Of a DNA stretch of 64,000 nt, positions 47,076 through 59,298 are shown piece by piece (the stretch's first letter is position 1; every line of letters begins with the position of its first letter). A program made the translations under genes and the position numbers. A model generated the notes under the pieces. The model was given only the letters and a program-made list of their open reading frames with translations, searched no databases and had not been told where the DNA came from. The DNA comes from Neostapfia colusana. Taxonomy: Eukaryota > Streptophyta > Magnoliopsida > Poales > Poaceae. The DNA lies in NCBI GenBank assembly GCA_030760725.1, contig JASWHV010000009.1:97328780-97392779 (forward strand), given 5' to 3'.

Positions 47076-47225
47076 CCACAGGAGTTGTCTTTGGCGCTCT
47101 CTGTGAACTAGATTCTTGTTCTTTTTGGCTATCCTTTTAATTCTTTCTATGTTCCCACTTCCTTTAAAACGTTTTCTCTTCATGAAACATGAATACATGC
47201 AGAAACCAAAAATGAGGGTGTCACA

Positions 47226-47245
47226 AATCTACCCCCCTTAAATTG
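47226..47245 (-). other. Polypurine tract of element B
   Basis: On the minus strand TTTAAGGGGGGTAGATT abuts the 3' LTR. Confidence 0.85.
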
Positions 47246-50200
47246 AATCTCGCCCTCGAGATTCGTTGGTAGACAATAGATGAGGAAATTCTGCCTTGAT
47301 GTCTTCTTCACCCTCCCATGTGGCTTCAGCTTTGGTGTGATGGCTCCATTGTACCTTGCACCATCGGATCACTTTATTCCTTGTGACCCTTTCCTTTACT
47401 TCCAAAATTCGGACAGGGTGCTCCGCATAAGTCAGGTCCTCTTGAAGTTCAAGCTCTTCCGTTGGTATTTGCTCCTCTGGTACTCTCAAGCACTTCTTGA
47501 GCTGGGATACATGAAACATGCCATGTACCTCGGAGAGATATGTTGGGAGCTCTAGTTGATAAGCCACTTCTCCTCGCTTGTCCAAAATCTTAAATGATCC
47601 GATGTAGTGAGGTGCTAGCTTGCCTTTGACATTGAAACGTCGTTGGCCACGGATAGGTGATACCTTAAGGTATACGAAGTCTCCTACTTCGAAAGTCAAC
47701 TTCCTTCGCCTATTGTCCGCATAGCCTTTCTGTCGTGACTGAGCAGGCTTTAAGTTCTCCCGTATCGTTTGGACTTGCTTTTTAGCTTCTTGTAGCACTT
47801 TGGGTCCAAACACTTGACAGCGGCGTTCTACACTGCGTACCATACAATGCTTTGAAAGGCGACATCTTCAAGCTAGCTTGATAGCTGTTGTTATAGGAGA
47901 ATTCGGCGTACGGTAAACTTCTATCCCAACCACGCCCACGTTTCAAGGCGCAAGCTCTCAACATGTCCTCCAAAATTTGGTTTGTCCTTTCAGTTTGCCC
48001 ATCGGTTTGTGGGTGATAGGCGGAGCTAAAATCCAGTCGTGTACCCATAGCTTTCTGCAGCTTCCTCCAGAATCTAGAGGTAAACTGAGAACCTCGATCT
48101 GAGACTATCCTCCTTGGTTTCTATGACGGCACATGATCTGCTCCATGTACAATTCGGCTAATTGTGCAAAGTTGTTCTTCACCCTTGTAGAGAGAAAGTG
48201 GGCGGTTTTCATCAATCGGTCCATGATAACCCAGATGGAGTCATAACCCGACTGAGTACGTGGCAATCCGACAATGAAATCCATACTGATGTCCTCCCAC
48301 TTCCACTCGGGTACCTTCAAGGGTTGCAACAATCCAGCCGGTGTTTGATGTTCGGCCTTCACCCGTTGGCATGTGTCGCATAGGGCAACGTATTCGGCTA
48401 TGTCCCTTTTCATACCATCCCACCAATAACAAGTCTTCAAGTCTTTGTACATTTTGGTACTCCCGGGATGTATGGAATAGGGTGAATCATGTGCCTCTTT
48501 TAATATCATGTCATGGATGTGCTTCACATTAGGCACACAAATCCTTTTTCCTAGCCGAAGCATACCATTCTCATCTTCTTTGAAATCCTCCTCTATTCCT
48601 TGTCGGATCCTTTCCTTGATCTCCTTGATCTCCTCATCCATTGCTTGGCCATCTCTTATCTCTTGATCCAATGAAGAGTGGATCTCCATTACTTCCATGT
48701 TGTTCAAGAATCCGAGGTGTAACTGTTCGAACTCCTTACGTAGTTCGGGTGGTAGCTCCTGAACCGTAAGTTGGTGACATGCTCCCTTTCGGCTCAATGC
48801 ATCAGCTACTACATTGGCCCTTCCAGGGTGGTAGTTGATTCCAACATCGTAATACTTGATGAGTTCCAACCATCGACGTTGCCTCAAATTCAGGTCTATT
48901 TGTGTAAATATGTACTTGAGGCTTTTATGATCCGTATAGATCTCACATCGATGACCAAGGATATAATGTCTCCAAATCTTCAATGCATGCACTACTGCTG
49001 CTAGCTCCAAGTCATGTGTAGGATAATTAAGATCGTGCTTCTTTAATCGTCATGAGGCATAGGCTACCACTTGTCCTTCTTGCATGAGCACACATCCGAG
49101 CCCTTGTCTGAATGCGTCACAATATATGTCAAAGCTCTTGCTTACGTCCGGCAATACCAAAACCGGCGCTGTGGTTAGCCTTTTCTTGAGTTCCTCAAAA
49201 CTATCTTGGCATGCTGGTGTCCATTGAAAGGATTTTCCCTTTGTTAGAAACTCCGTCATAGGCTTTGCTATCTTAGAGAAGTCCTTGATGAAGCGTCGGT
49301 AGTATCCTGCCATCCCAAGAAAACTCTGAAGATCCCTCACGTTTTGTGGTTGGTCCCACTTCAGAACATCTCTCACTTTTCTGGGATCAACCAATACCCC
49401 TTCCTCGGAGATAATGTGGCCTAGGAACGATATTTCCTTTAGCCAAAATTGACACTTGTTAAGCTTGGCATACAATTGATGCTCACTCATTTTCTGCAAG
49501 GTCAATTTCAAATTATCATGCTCCCCCTCACTTTTTGAATACACCATAATGTCGTCGATGAAAACCACGACGAACTTATCCAAATACTCCATGAAAACCT
49601 TGTTCATAAGGTACATGAAGTATGCGGGTGCATTTGTTAACCCAAAAGACATGACGGTATATTCATACGAACCATACCGTATTCGAAAGGCAGTCTTGGG
49701 TATATCGGAGGGCTTAATCTTCAGCTGGAAGTATCCCGACCGAAGATCAATTTTAGAGAACACTCGGGCTCCTTTCATTTGGTCGAATAGGTCCTCTATA
49801 CGGGGCAGAGGGTATTTGTTCTTGATTGTTACCTTGTTGAGAGACCTATAGTCCACGCACATCGTTTGGGTCCCATCCTTCTTGTCTACGAAGAGCACGG
49901 GGGCTCCCCATGGCGACGAGCTTGGACGTATAAAACCCTTTTCCAACTGCTCCTGAATTTGCTTCTTGAGTTCCACTAGTTCATTGACGGGCATCCTATA
50001 GGGTCTCTTTGCTATGGGTGCAGTTCCGAGTACCAAATCAATGGCAAACTCAATGTCCCAATCAGGTGGCATACCTGGAAGCTCCTCTGGAAACACGTCC
50101 CAGAATTCTTGAACCACTGGAATGCTGTCCAATGTTGCTCCTTCGACGTGGTTCAAGATTGCCTTTTCGGTTGTTTGTTGGGCTGACTCAAACTCGACAC

Positions 50201-51725
50201 GAATACCGTGCTCATTTGTCAACTGCACGCTTCTTTCAGCACATTGGATTACCCCATTGTGCTTGCTTAACCAATCCATCCCGAGTATTATGTCAATCCC
50301 TTGGGAATCCAAGACAATGAGGTTGGCAAGGAAGTCTACCCCCCTTATTTTATGGCTTACTTTCGGACATACTATATTAGTCCTCATCTCTCCACCGGGA
50401 GAATTAACTAACATAACACATTTTAAGTGTGATATGGGTAGATTATGCTTGGCAACATACTTGGATGATATGAAGGAATGTGATGCTCCAGAATCAAATA
50501 AGATGATGGCTGGGTTGGAGTTGGCAAGGAACATACCAATTACGACGTCCTCAGCCTTTTGTGCTTCCTCAGCAGAGACAAGGTTCACGTTGCCGCGAGC
50601 ATAGTTCTGCTGTCCACGGTTTCCTTGATTGTCCCCTCCGTTCAGTCGCGGGTTTTTCTTGGGCACGTTGCCTTGCTGTCCAGGGCCTCTACTCGGTCAC
50701 TGGCTTGCAAAGTTTCCTGTTTCCCCGCATGCAAAGCATGCCCTGTTGCCTACGGCAGCAGGTACGTTGGGGCGGGGACTTTGAACAGGAGCGCCCATGT
50801 TGGGTCGGGGCACAGGAGGCAAGGGCACACGAGGTGCTTGTGCAACGGGTCGTTGCTGTGGTGGCTGACTAGGGCGGGATGCAGGAGCGGTCGATCCATA
50901 CTGCGGTGCAGCTGGGGGCATGTACCGAGGTCGTACCTTGCTCCCTTGAGTCTGGTATGGCATCTTCCTCTTGCACTCTCGCTCGATCTCTCGGATCTTG
51001 CTTTCGACCACTATAGCCTTGTCAACCAACTTCTGGAAACTCGCGTAGTCATTGTGGAGGAGCTGAACCTGGATCTCATTGTTCAACCCTCTCATGAACA
51101 GGTATTGCTTCCTCTGGTCTGATTTGACATCTTCGGGGGCATACCGGGACAGTTGTATAAACTTGTTGAGATACTCATTCACCCTTCTCTGTACTTGGCG
51201 GAGACCTTAAAACTCCTGTCTCTTGAGCATCATTACACAAGCAGGGATGTAATGAGAGCGGAAACTCTCCTTGAACTCAGTCCAAGTGATCGCTTCCGGG
51301 TCGACATGAGTGTTACATAGGGCATCCCACCAATCAGTGGCAGCTCCCATAAGTTGGTGCGACGCAAAGAGAACCTTCTATCGGTCATTGCACTGCACTA
51401 TGGCAAGCTTCTTCTCCATGGATTTCAACCAGTTGTCGGCCTCCATGGGGTCATTAGCTTGAGCAAAGGTGGGTGGTCGAGTCCTCATGAACTCACCCAG
51501 TCTGTTATGAGCCGGCGGTGGTGGTGGCGGTGGTGCCGGAACGGGGTTGTTGTTGTTGGCCTGCAACTGACCCAAAGTTTGGATCATGGTTTGCATAAGT
51601 TGATTCTGCATGGCCATCAACCGTTCCAGGTTGTTCTCACCAGCTCCGGGGTTAACAGGAACTTCATCGTGGCCATCCTCTTGGTTGTCACGGACATTCC
51701 TTCAGCTGGCATTTCCTCTCACCAT
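47238..51725 (-). pseudogene. gag-pol polyprotein of element B, decayed
   Basis: Gag starts at ATG 51725-51723, directly after CTCTCTCACAG. Order on the minus strand is gag, protease (DSGASHSFIS, ~50480), RT (VVVFIDDIM, ~49560), RNase H, integrase (HHCC, then MDFIVGLP and DGQTERTNQ) and chromodomain (RNKVIRWCKVQW, ~47370). Breaks include TGA in the first ten codons (AGCTGAAGG), TAG at ~51376, TAA near 51210, a zinc knuckle CFACGETGNFASQ ending in TGA (His and last Cys lost), TGA at 49050-49052 in RNase H, a frameshift near 48120 and a loss of about eight codons with a frame change near 47810. Gag has an N-terminal Pro run and coiled-coil-like Gln/Asn stretch. It is closely related to elements C and E. 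Confidence 0.93.
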
Positions 51726-52288
51726 CTGTGAGAGAGAACGAAATAGAATAGAAGGTTAGAAGGTTAGGTAGATCCCCTCAACTATATGCATCAAGGTGGG
51801 TTGGACTATATATATTAGCCCATATGAGGATGTGAACAAGTGCCGAAGCATCTCACTCCTCTTTCTACTTGTGTGTGGATATGGACAACGTCTTGAGACG
51901 CCCCACAACTCACACTAAGCACACAATCACAAACAATCATCACAAGGGCTCACACAACTCCTATTCAAGGATTTGTTAAATGGGGGTCCTATATGACTTA
52001 GTGTGATGTCAAATTTGTGATCCAACTATGGCTTCTCCTAGGCTTGTATCCTATGTGAATGTAGTTTCAAGGCCAATCTAAGCACCCTAGGCTTGCATCC
52101 TATGGTCAGCGTGGCTTAGCTACCAATCTGTGATCTATCTAGGTTACGTGATCTATCCGTGGAAGGTTGATACCAATCTGTGAACTTATCTAAGCGTGTA
52201 ACCTACCGTCAACCCGTGGCTCTGATGCCTATCTGTGTTTCCTATTTAGGTGTGTAACCCACCGTCAACCGTGGCTCTGATACCAATC
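51726..52288 (-). other. Leader of element B with 55-bp tandem repeats and PBS
   Basis: The true PBS TGGTATCAGAGCCAC is at 52271-52285 (minus). The same region is repeated upstream at exact 55-bp steps: TACCAATCTG at 52281, TGCCTATCTG at 52226, TACCAATCTG at 52171. A PBS-like GTGGCTCTGATGCC is at 52216, and a further diverged unit ends near 52120. No ORF0 is present, unlike A1 and F. Confidence 0.8.
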
Positions 52289-53133
52289 TGTGACGCCCTC
52301 AATTCTGTGGAAAACCACGGAACCGAGAACTCATGCATATGTGTGCCCAGAATGTTCGTCACACATACACATATCTTCCACAAACTGAATTCAGAGTATA
52401 TATAACCATGAATAACAGAGTTTATTACAATGTTTCATGAGTCTTGGACTCATGCTCACAGCGGAAGTCTTAATCTAACAGCGGAAGTCTTTATTCTAAT
52501 GCGGAAGCAATTCTAAGCAGCAGTGGCTCCATCTCTACTTCATCCCCACATGCAAGGTTGAAAACAGACCACACGCCTAATGCTCCACTTGGTCTTCATA
52601 GTAATTTTCTCCTATTGCTGATGATGAAATAATAATGTAAGTTTGAGTACAATGATGTACTCAGCAATTGTGGGAAAATATGATATGTAGCTCATAACAA
52701 GGTAGGTATAAAAAGGCTCATTGCAGAAAGCAAAGTTATTTATCAAAACCATGATAAAACAGCAACTCATCTTTAAGTGAATGTAATCCCAACATTTATT
52801 AAAATACCAATCATACCTCCATTATGTTCATTACCTTTCATATCACAACCAGACATCAATCAACCTCATTCTTGCTCACGAATACCTCCTCGTGTTCGCT
52901 ACCATCTCACGAATACCATCTCGTATTCGCTACCATTTCATCTCATAAACAACTTCGTCTCCCACCGAGACCAAACTTGTTGCCATGACTCAACAGTCAT
53001 GCAACCCATCTTATCACCCGGACTCAACAGTCCCAAAAACCAAACCAAAACCAAACCATAACCAATAACCATATCCAATCTACATCCCAACTAATCATGG
53101 AAGTTGGCCAGGCGCTAGTGACCGTAAGCTCGG

Positions 53134-53163
53134 CTATCATGATAGTTTTAGACTCTGCAGAGT
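53134..53163 (-). other. Palindrome pair in B 5' LTR
   Basis: ACTCTGCAGAGT (53152-53163) and CTATCATGATAG (53134-53145), unchanged from the 3' LTR although flanking bases differ. Confidence 0.8.
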
Positions 53164-53876
53164 TTGCACCTCTTTACCCACAAGTTTGTGATTTCGTCAC
53201 CATCGGCGACTGCAGAACCTCCATTATACCAGTACACAACCGTCAGTGTATGGCCAAGAGATCACAAAATAGCCTTTACAAAGGGGCTACTAGATGTATG
53301 GACTCACTAAGGTTTCACCGGCAGGCTAGAATCTCCAATTCTCCCACCCACGGGCCCCTCTTGTGCCATGCAGTTCCCATGGCAGTCCTTACTCGACTCC
53401 CATTCCCCGCGCCTTCCACGGTCCATAACAATCTAGCAACTTACCTAATTACTCAGCTAAGCCACACCCATACTTGGCCTTGTGGTGGCACTGTTATCCT
53501 GGCATGTGCTCGCATGAACCGGTCCTTAGATCTACGGCAAGTAAACCACCATCTCATGCTACCTCATTCACAAACCCAGTCTTGCCTAGATCTCCCTCCG
53601 ATCCATGTTCATTAACAACATCAGTTTCTCATTATCATTACGAGTGCAGTTAGCTAGACACATCTATCTCGCTTCCCAATCCCATGGACTCAGCGAAGCT
53701 TAAAGCAAAAACATACCCGACTCATAAACTTCCCTGGCGACAAGGGTGGTTTAACCAAAACTAGTAAACTCCTATAAAAGGGTTTCCCATCATGTTTGAC
53801 TCAGCACACACACCTTTTCACAAAACAAAAAGTTTTTTCCCAAAACATAGGATCAATATGGTCAAGGGGCACTTGC

Positions 53877-53960
53877 CTTGTTCTTGCGGTTCCGGTTGCT
53901 CTTGGATCTCGAAACCTTGTTGTTGCAGCTCGTCGTAGACAGCTCCCTGAGCTTGTCCCT
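53877..53960 (-). other. Exon-like 84-bp block in B 5' LTR
   Basis: Same boundaries as in the 3' LTR (TATAG and CAAG|GCAAGT); 84 bp. Confidence 0.5.
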
Positions 53961-54679
53961 CTATACAGGATCACGCACATACAAGATTCACAGCAATCAA
54001 TATCATGCATAAACTTTAACTAGATGTGATGATGCATATGCATGCTATCCTATAATCAGTTTTATTCGATCGGTTTGTACGTGTTCTTGCATGACTTGCA
54101 TGGATTTTATGATGAACAGTGGTGTTCGGATCAAATGTGGACGTGGCGATGATCTTGTCTTTAGATCAACCCAATCAACAAGTGATCTGTCCACGAGAAA
54201 GCTTCTGTTCGAAAGGAATCGAAGAACAGATGCAAAGGAAACAAGATGATGTCGTAAGGTGATATTGGAGACCAACCTTACGTTCTTCGTGGTCTCGGGG
54301 TCCTTCTTTTAGCAAGACAGATCATTGGGCTCCCTTCCGGTGATCTTCCTCGACTGAACTCCGGCGATGGGCTTACTCGGCGAGTTGGGGATAGGGCTCT
54401 AAGTCGTCGGCTCAGGAGTTGGAAAAGAAGTTTGTGGTTTCGGCCAAAGGTTCTAGGTTCTATTTATAATCGGGAGAAGAAGAGTCCTAATCTGATTGTA
54501 TTTCGAATAAGAGTCTTATTCAAATCATTGTTGAATCTTAACAACTTATCTTTAGTTGATTTGTGCGGTAACATTGTGGAATTCAGGTCGGTTTCCTCTC
54601 CGTACCGGTATTTCCGCGCGTACAGAATCCAAAAACCGCTCCAGAACTCGTTACCTCCGCGGTGATGAGCTCCGGAAGT

Positions 54680-55295
54680 TCCACATGTCCACCGGGGCCT
54701 GGTCTCCCCTTTTCCGCAGAGACGAGCTCCGGTTGTGCCGCGTGTCAAGCGAGCGAGACCTACCTCTCCTTCGGAGGTGAGCTCCACGTGCTCCACGTAT
54801 CCTGGCGGTCGGGACCTCCTCTCTATTCGGAGGTGGCTCTGCGCACGCCACGTGTCAGTGCCGGACCTTTCCTCTCTCCGGAGGTGAGCTCCGTGGATGC
54901 CACGTGTCAAGTAGCGCCGGACTCCCTTTTTTCTCAGAGACGAGCTCCCATGTCGACACGTGTCCAACAGTGTCAGACCTCCCGGAGATAGGATCCGGTG
55001 GTGACACGTGTCCAATAGAACCAGACCTTCTCGGAGGTGAGTTCCGAGATCGACACGTATCTCGCGCGACTGGTCCTCTGATTTCCGCGGTGACTAGCTC
55101 CAAAGGTGACATGTGTCCTGTGGCTGGCCTTGCTTCTCCGCATAGGCTAGCTCTGGGGGCAACACGTGTCTTACGGGGTCGGACCTCTCCCCCTTTGCGG
55201 AGATGAGCCCCGAGCCTGTCACGTAGCCATTTTAGCGGCGGACCTCTCCCTACTTTGCAGGGATGAGCTCTGAACACGCCACGTGGCCAGCGGGC
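54680..55295 (-). promoter_or_regulatory. G-box/ABRE repeat array in U3, B 5' LTR
   Basis: Repeats as in the 3' LTR. Intact ACGTG cores include those near 54848, 54903, 54958, 55003, 55163 and 55280. The matching core near 46463 is lost here (CACATG), and one absent from the 3' LTR is intact here, so the arrays have drifted separately. Confidence 0.75.
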
Positions 55296-55444
55296 CGTGG
55301 GAGTTGTCTTCGGCGCTCTCTGTGAACTGGATTCTTGTTCTTTTTGGCTATCCTTTTAATTCTTTCTCTGTTCCCACTTCCTTTAAAATATTTTCTCTTC
55401 ATGAAACATGAATACATGCAGAAACCAAAAATGAGGGTGTCACA

Positions 55445-55449
55445 ACTGC
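55445..55449. repeat. Target-site duplication of element B (right copy)
   Basis: ACTGC directly after GGTGTCACA. Confidence 0.95.
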
Positions 55450-56776
55450 CTCCTCCGATCCGGCCACTGCTGCTCCAAGTGCCGCCACGCCGAGCCCTGC
55501 TGCACCGAACTCCTCCGCTCCAACCATGGACAAGGGAAAGGGGAAGGTGCCGATGGCCCCCCGGCCTAGCTCCCCTGGGAAGAAGCGGAGGCTGGGGCGT
55601 GCGGACGGGAGCTTTGTTTCGGCGTCCGGCCCCATGGTGCCTGCGGCGGCCGCGAGCGCACCCGAGGTTGATCTACGGGGCTTGACCAGAGGAAGCTCGG
55701 CCAGCCCTGCGTCCAAGCCCGTAGAGGGGACTCCTGCGACTCCAGCGCCTACGCCGTCGATGAAGAGGCCAGCTTCAGCCGAGGCGTCCGGTGGTTCCGG
55801 AGGCCCGGGCAAGCGTTTCCGAGGTGCTTCATGGAGCTTCGCCAGCCCCAGGTAGATCATCCGAGGCCAGCCCATGCTGCTTTTGGTCATGCCTTGATGT
55901 TGTCTGCTGACCCTTGTTCTCCATGCAGGGCTCAATCTGCAGGTGCTCCTGGGAGTGCTCCAGTGCCCATGGTGTCCAGTGATCCACTGGCGGCTTCCGT
56001 GCCTGCTCCAACTAAGGGTGCGGACCCTCCAGCGCCGTCGACGTACACGCCACCTGCCTCTTCTGCACATGTCTCCCAGCGGCCCCTTGTGCGGAGGTCC
56101 TCAGCCAGGATCCTCCGTCAATCCAGGCTCCGGGGCCTTACTCCGGCCAGCTGTGGCTGACGAGGCTCTGCCGGCTCAAGGTGATGGGCCTGCTCCTGCC
56201 GTCTATGAGGGCGCGTTGGATGCTGCAGCTCCTACCCCAGAGGGTAGTACTACCCAGCCAGAAGCACACCCGCCTTATTCCGCGGACCAAGCCGAAACTT
56301 CTCTGGACCCCTGCGTCTTGGCGCCTACTCCGACGGCCATTGACATGTCCAAGGACGACACCCAGGAGACTCCGGCACGTGTTGAGTGGATCACGTTATC
56401 TGATGCCGTGGCCTCGGCGCAGGCAAGCCTCCGCCGAGTTCAGCTGGAAATGGACCAGGAGCGGGAAGCCATCCAGCAGTAGGATGAGCGCCTTGTTGGT
56501 TGGGAAAGGATGCTCAACCTCCGGACCCGGGAGATACGAAGAAGATTGGAGACGAAGGAGGCTCGCTTGCGGGAGGAGCAGAAACTGACCAACCGGCAGA
56601 GGGACCTGGTCGATCAGCTGGACGAGCCGTCCAAGAAGCTCTGGGCAGAAGCCCAGGAGGCCCACCAAGCAGCCAATGCTCGCCTCACAACCCTGGAGGA
56701 GTTACGGCTGGCGCTGGCTCATCGTGAGATCGCCGTAGGCAAGCGCAAGCTAGTGGAGGAGGAGTTGGAGACTCCA
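55450..56776 (+). pseudogene. Gypsy-type transposon ORF, C-terminal part, element D
   Basis: It continues the frame of 43098-44098 in phase. A low-complexity Ala/Pro/Ser linker with basic patches (GKKRRLGR, MKRPASAE, GKRFRG) runs to 55851. The frame then meets TAG at 55853-55855, which a possible 77-bp intron (55852-55928) would remove. Another frame change occurs near 56100-56160, then an acidic stretch, then a long coiled coil (TREIRRRLETKEARLREEQ) to 56776, with a TAG at ~56480. A C-terminal coiled coil after a Pro-rich linker is usual for this ORF type as far as I know. Element C inserted at 56777, so the end is not in the window. Confidence 0.7.
55852..55928 (+). other. Possible 77-bp intron in element D ORF
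   Basis: CAG|GTAGAT at the start and TCTCCATGCAG|G at the end. Removal keeps an AGG codon at the join and bypasses the in-frame TAG, leaving an open frame to 56160. Predicted only. Confidence 0.4.
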
Positions 56777-56934
56777 TGTAACACCCTCAATTTCGTAGAC
56801 ATGCATGCATTCATATTTTTTATAGAGAAAACATTTTAAAAGAAGTCGAAACAGAAAAAAGAATCAAAAGGGTAGCTGAAAAGAGCTAATTCCAGTTCGC
56901 CGAGGAGCGCTGTAGACACTTCCCGCGGCCTGCT

Positions 56935-57770
56935 GGCTACGTGGCGTGTTTGGAGCTCATCCCTGCGTTGTGGGGACAGATCCGGCACCGCCAGACACGT
57001 GGCAGGCTCAGAGCTAGCCTCTGTGGAAGGGGCGAGGTCCGACCCGCTGAACACGTGTTGCCTCTGGGGCTTGCCTCTGCGGAGGAGCGAAGTCCAGCTC
57101 CGCAGGACACGTGTCGCCACCGGAGCTAGTCGCTGCAGGGAAGTAAGGCCCAATCCGCTGGACATGTGTCGCTCTCGGAACTCACTTCCGAGAGGTCCGA
57201 CACCGTGGTACACGCTCTCGGAACTCACTTCCGAGAGGTCTGGTCCTATTGGACACGGGTCACCTTCGGAGCTCGCCTCTGGGAGGTCAGACACTACCGG
57301 ACATGTGTCACCTTCGGAGCTCATCTCCGGGAGGTCCGACGCTGATGGACACGTGTCGACCTCGGAGCTCGTCTCTGAGGAGAAAGGAAGATTCGGCGCT
57401 GCTAGACACGTGGCACTCTCGGAGCTCACCTCCGAAGAGAGGTGAGGTCCGGCACTGACACGTGGCACATTCGGAGCAACCTCCGAAGAGAGGGGGGGTC
57501 TGGAACTGACACGTGGCATTCGCGGAGCTCATCTCTGGAGAGAGAGCAGGCCCCGAACCACCAGACACGTGGTCTACGCGGAACTCGCCTATGTTGAGAG
57601 GGGAGGTTCCGACCTGCCAGGACATGTGGCGCACACGGAGCTCACCTCCGAGGAGAGAGGAGGTCTCGCCCGCCTGACACGCGGCACAACCGGAGCTCGC
57701 CTCTACGCAAACGGGAGGCCCGGCCTCAGCTGGACACGTGGAGCCTCCAGAGCTCATCACCGCGGAGGTG
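56935..57770 (+). promoter_or_regulatory. G-box/ABRE repeat array in U3, C 5' LTR
   Basis: About 16 units of 50-57 bp. I count ten intact ACGTG cores, seven of them ACGTGKC (the ABRE consensus). Most units also carry a TCGGAG..CTCCGA dyad. The array ends about 170 bp before the TATA box. Confidence 0.8.
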
Positions 57771-57942
57771 ACGAGATCTGAAGCGGTTTTTCTTCTGTAC
57801 GCGTGGTACAGAAGGAAACCGACACGATTTCCACGAGGTTACTGCACTAAATCGATTGGAGATAAGTTGTTAAGATTCAAAAACGATTTGAATAGGACTC
57901 TTATTTGAAATCCAATCAGATTAGGACTCTTCTTTTTCCGGT

Positions 57943-57950
57943 TATAAATA
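57943..57950 (+). promoter_or_regulatory. TATA box of C 5' LTR
   Basis: TATAAATA, kept in the 3' LTR (62539-62546) and in both B LTRs. Confidence 0.75.
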
Positions 57951-58473
57951 GAACCCGAAACAACCCCTTGGTCGTAACATCTTTTCTAAAGCTGACAACT
58001 TAGAAGCCCTAGCCGCCAAACTCGCTGAGCTAAACCCCTTCGCCGGAGTTTGACCACCGGAGAGACCGCCGATGAGCCCAGAGACAATCACCATCGCCGG
58101 AGGAGAGCCGACGACCTGTTTTTGCTAGGAGAAAGGACCCGAAGGAAGTAAGGTAGGCTTCCATTACTACCTTACGACGAGATCACAGTTTTCTTTGCAT
58201 CTGTTTCTTTGATCCTTTCGGACAGAAGCTTTCTCGTGGACAGATCACGTGTTGATCGGTTTGATCTAGAGTCAAGATCATCACCACGTCACATTTGATC
58301 CCTACACCTCTGTTAATCGTAAAACCCCATGCAAACCCCTTAAAACATGCAAGAACACGTACAAACTAAACTGCACCATAAGATTAGCATGCATTTGCAC
58401 CATTGCATCTTGAGTAAAGTTTGTGCATGAAGAATGATTGCTATAAATCTTGTATGTGTGTGATCGTAATTAG

Positions 58474-58557
58474 AAGCACAAGCTCAGGGAGCTATCTACG
58501 AAGAACTACAACAACAAGACTTTGAGATCCCAGAGCAACAGAAGCCACAGGAACAAG
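58474..58557 (+). other. Exon-like 84-bp block in C 5' LTR
   Basis: Follows TGATCGTAATTAG and is followed by CAAG|GCAAGT; 84 bp. The third-base frame is open (YEELQQQDFEIPEQQ). Confidence 0.5.
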
Positions 58558-59268
58558 GCAAGTGCCCCTTGACCATATTAATCTCATGTTTTGAAAGTTG
58601 TTTTGTTTGCGTAAACTGTGAATGCTTGAGTCAACTTTATGGGAAACCCTTTTATAGGAGTTTACTAGTTCTGTTAACCACCCTTGTCGCCAGGGAAGTT
58701 TATGAGTCGTGTATGGTCGGTTTTTGCTTCTTGCTTCGCTAATCTATGGGTTATGGGAAGCAATAGAATGTGTCTAGCTACTGCACTCATGAGAATAATG
58801 ATAATGAGAACTTGATGTTAATGAACATGAATCGGAGGGAGATCTAGGCAAGCTTGGTTTGTGGATGTGGTAGCATGAGATGGTGGTTTACTTGCCATAG
58901 ATTAAGGACTGGTTCATGCGAGCACATGCCAGGATGACAGTGCCACCACAAGGCCAAATATGGGTGCGTCTTAGCTGACTAATTAGGTAAGTTGCTAGAT
59001 TGTTATGGACCGCGGAAGGCGCGGGGAACGGGAGTTGAGAGAGGACTGCCTTGGGAACTGCATGGCACAAGAGGGGGCCCGTAGGTGGGAGAATGGAGAT
59101 TCTAGCCTGCTGGTGAAACCTTAGTGAGTCAATACATCTAGTAGCCCCTTTGTAAAGGCTATTTTGTGATCTCTTGGCCATACACCGACGGTTGTGTACT
59201 GATATAATGGACGTTCTGCAGTCGCCGACGGGTGACAAAATCACAAACTTGTGGGTAAAGTGGTGCAA

Positions 59269-59298
59269 ACTCTACAGAGTGTAAAACTATCAGGATAG
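59269..59298 (+). other. Palindrome pair in C 5' LTR (one step decayed)
   Basis: ACTCTACAGAGT (59269-59280) and CTATCAGGATAG (59287-59298) keep perfect 5-bp arms with mismatched centres. Confidence 0.75.

Larger units (their letters stand above)
44099..47225 (-). repeat. 3' LTR of element B
   Basis: On the minus strand it runs from TGTGACACCCTC (47225) to GAGCGTCACA (44099), 3127 bp. In sense order it contains the G-box array (47075-46455), TATAAATA (46249-46242), a donor-like GTAAGG near 46060, the exon-like block (45750-45667) and palindromes (44951-44922). Confidence 0.95.
44099..55444 (-). mobile_element. Complete Ty3/Gypsy chromovirus-like element B (11,346 bp)
   Basis: Two LTRs (44099-47225, 52289-55444), PBS, gag-pol, polypurine tract and a perfect 5-bp duplication (ACTGC) define a complete insertion in minus orientation inside element D. 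By eye the LTRs differ at about 23 sites in the first ~480 bp (close to 5%), so the insertion is not recent; an alignment is needed for an age. The polyprotein has many breaks, so it cannot move alone. Confidence 0.95.
52289..55444 (-). repeat. 5' LTR of element B
   Basis: 3156 bp from TGTGACACCCTC (55444) to GGGCGTCACA (52289). TATAAATA is at 54468-54461 and the G-box array at 55295-54680. It is colinear with the 3' LTR at about 95% identity by eye in the part compared. Confidence 0.95.
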
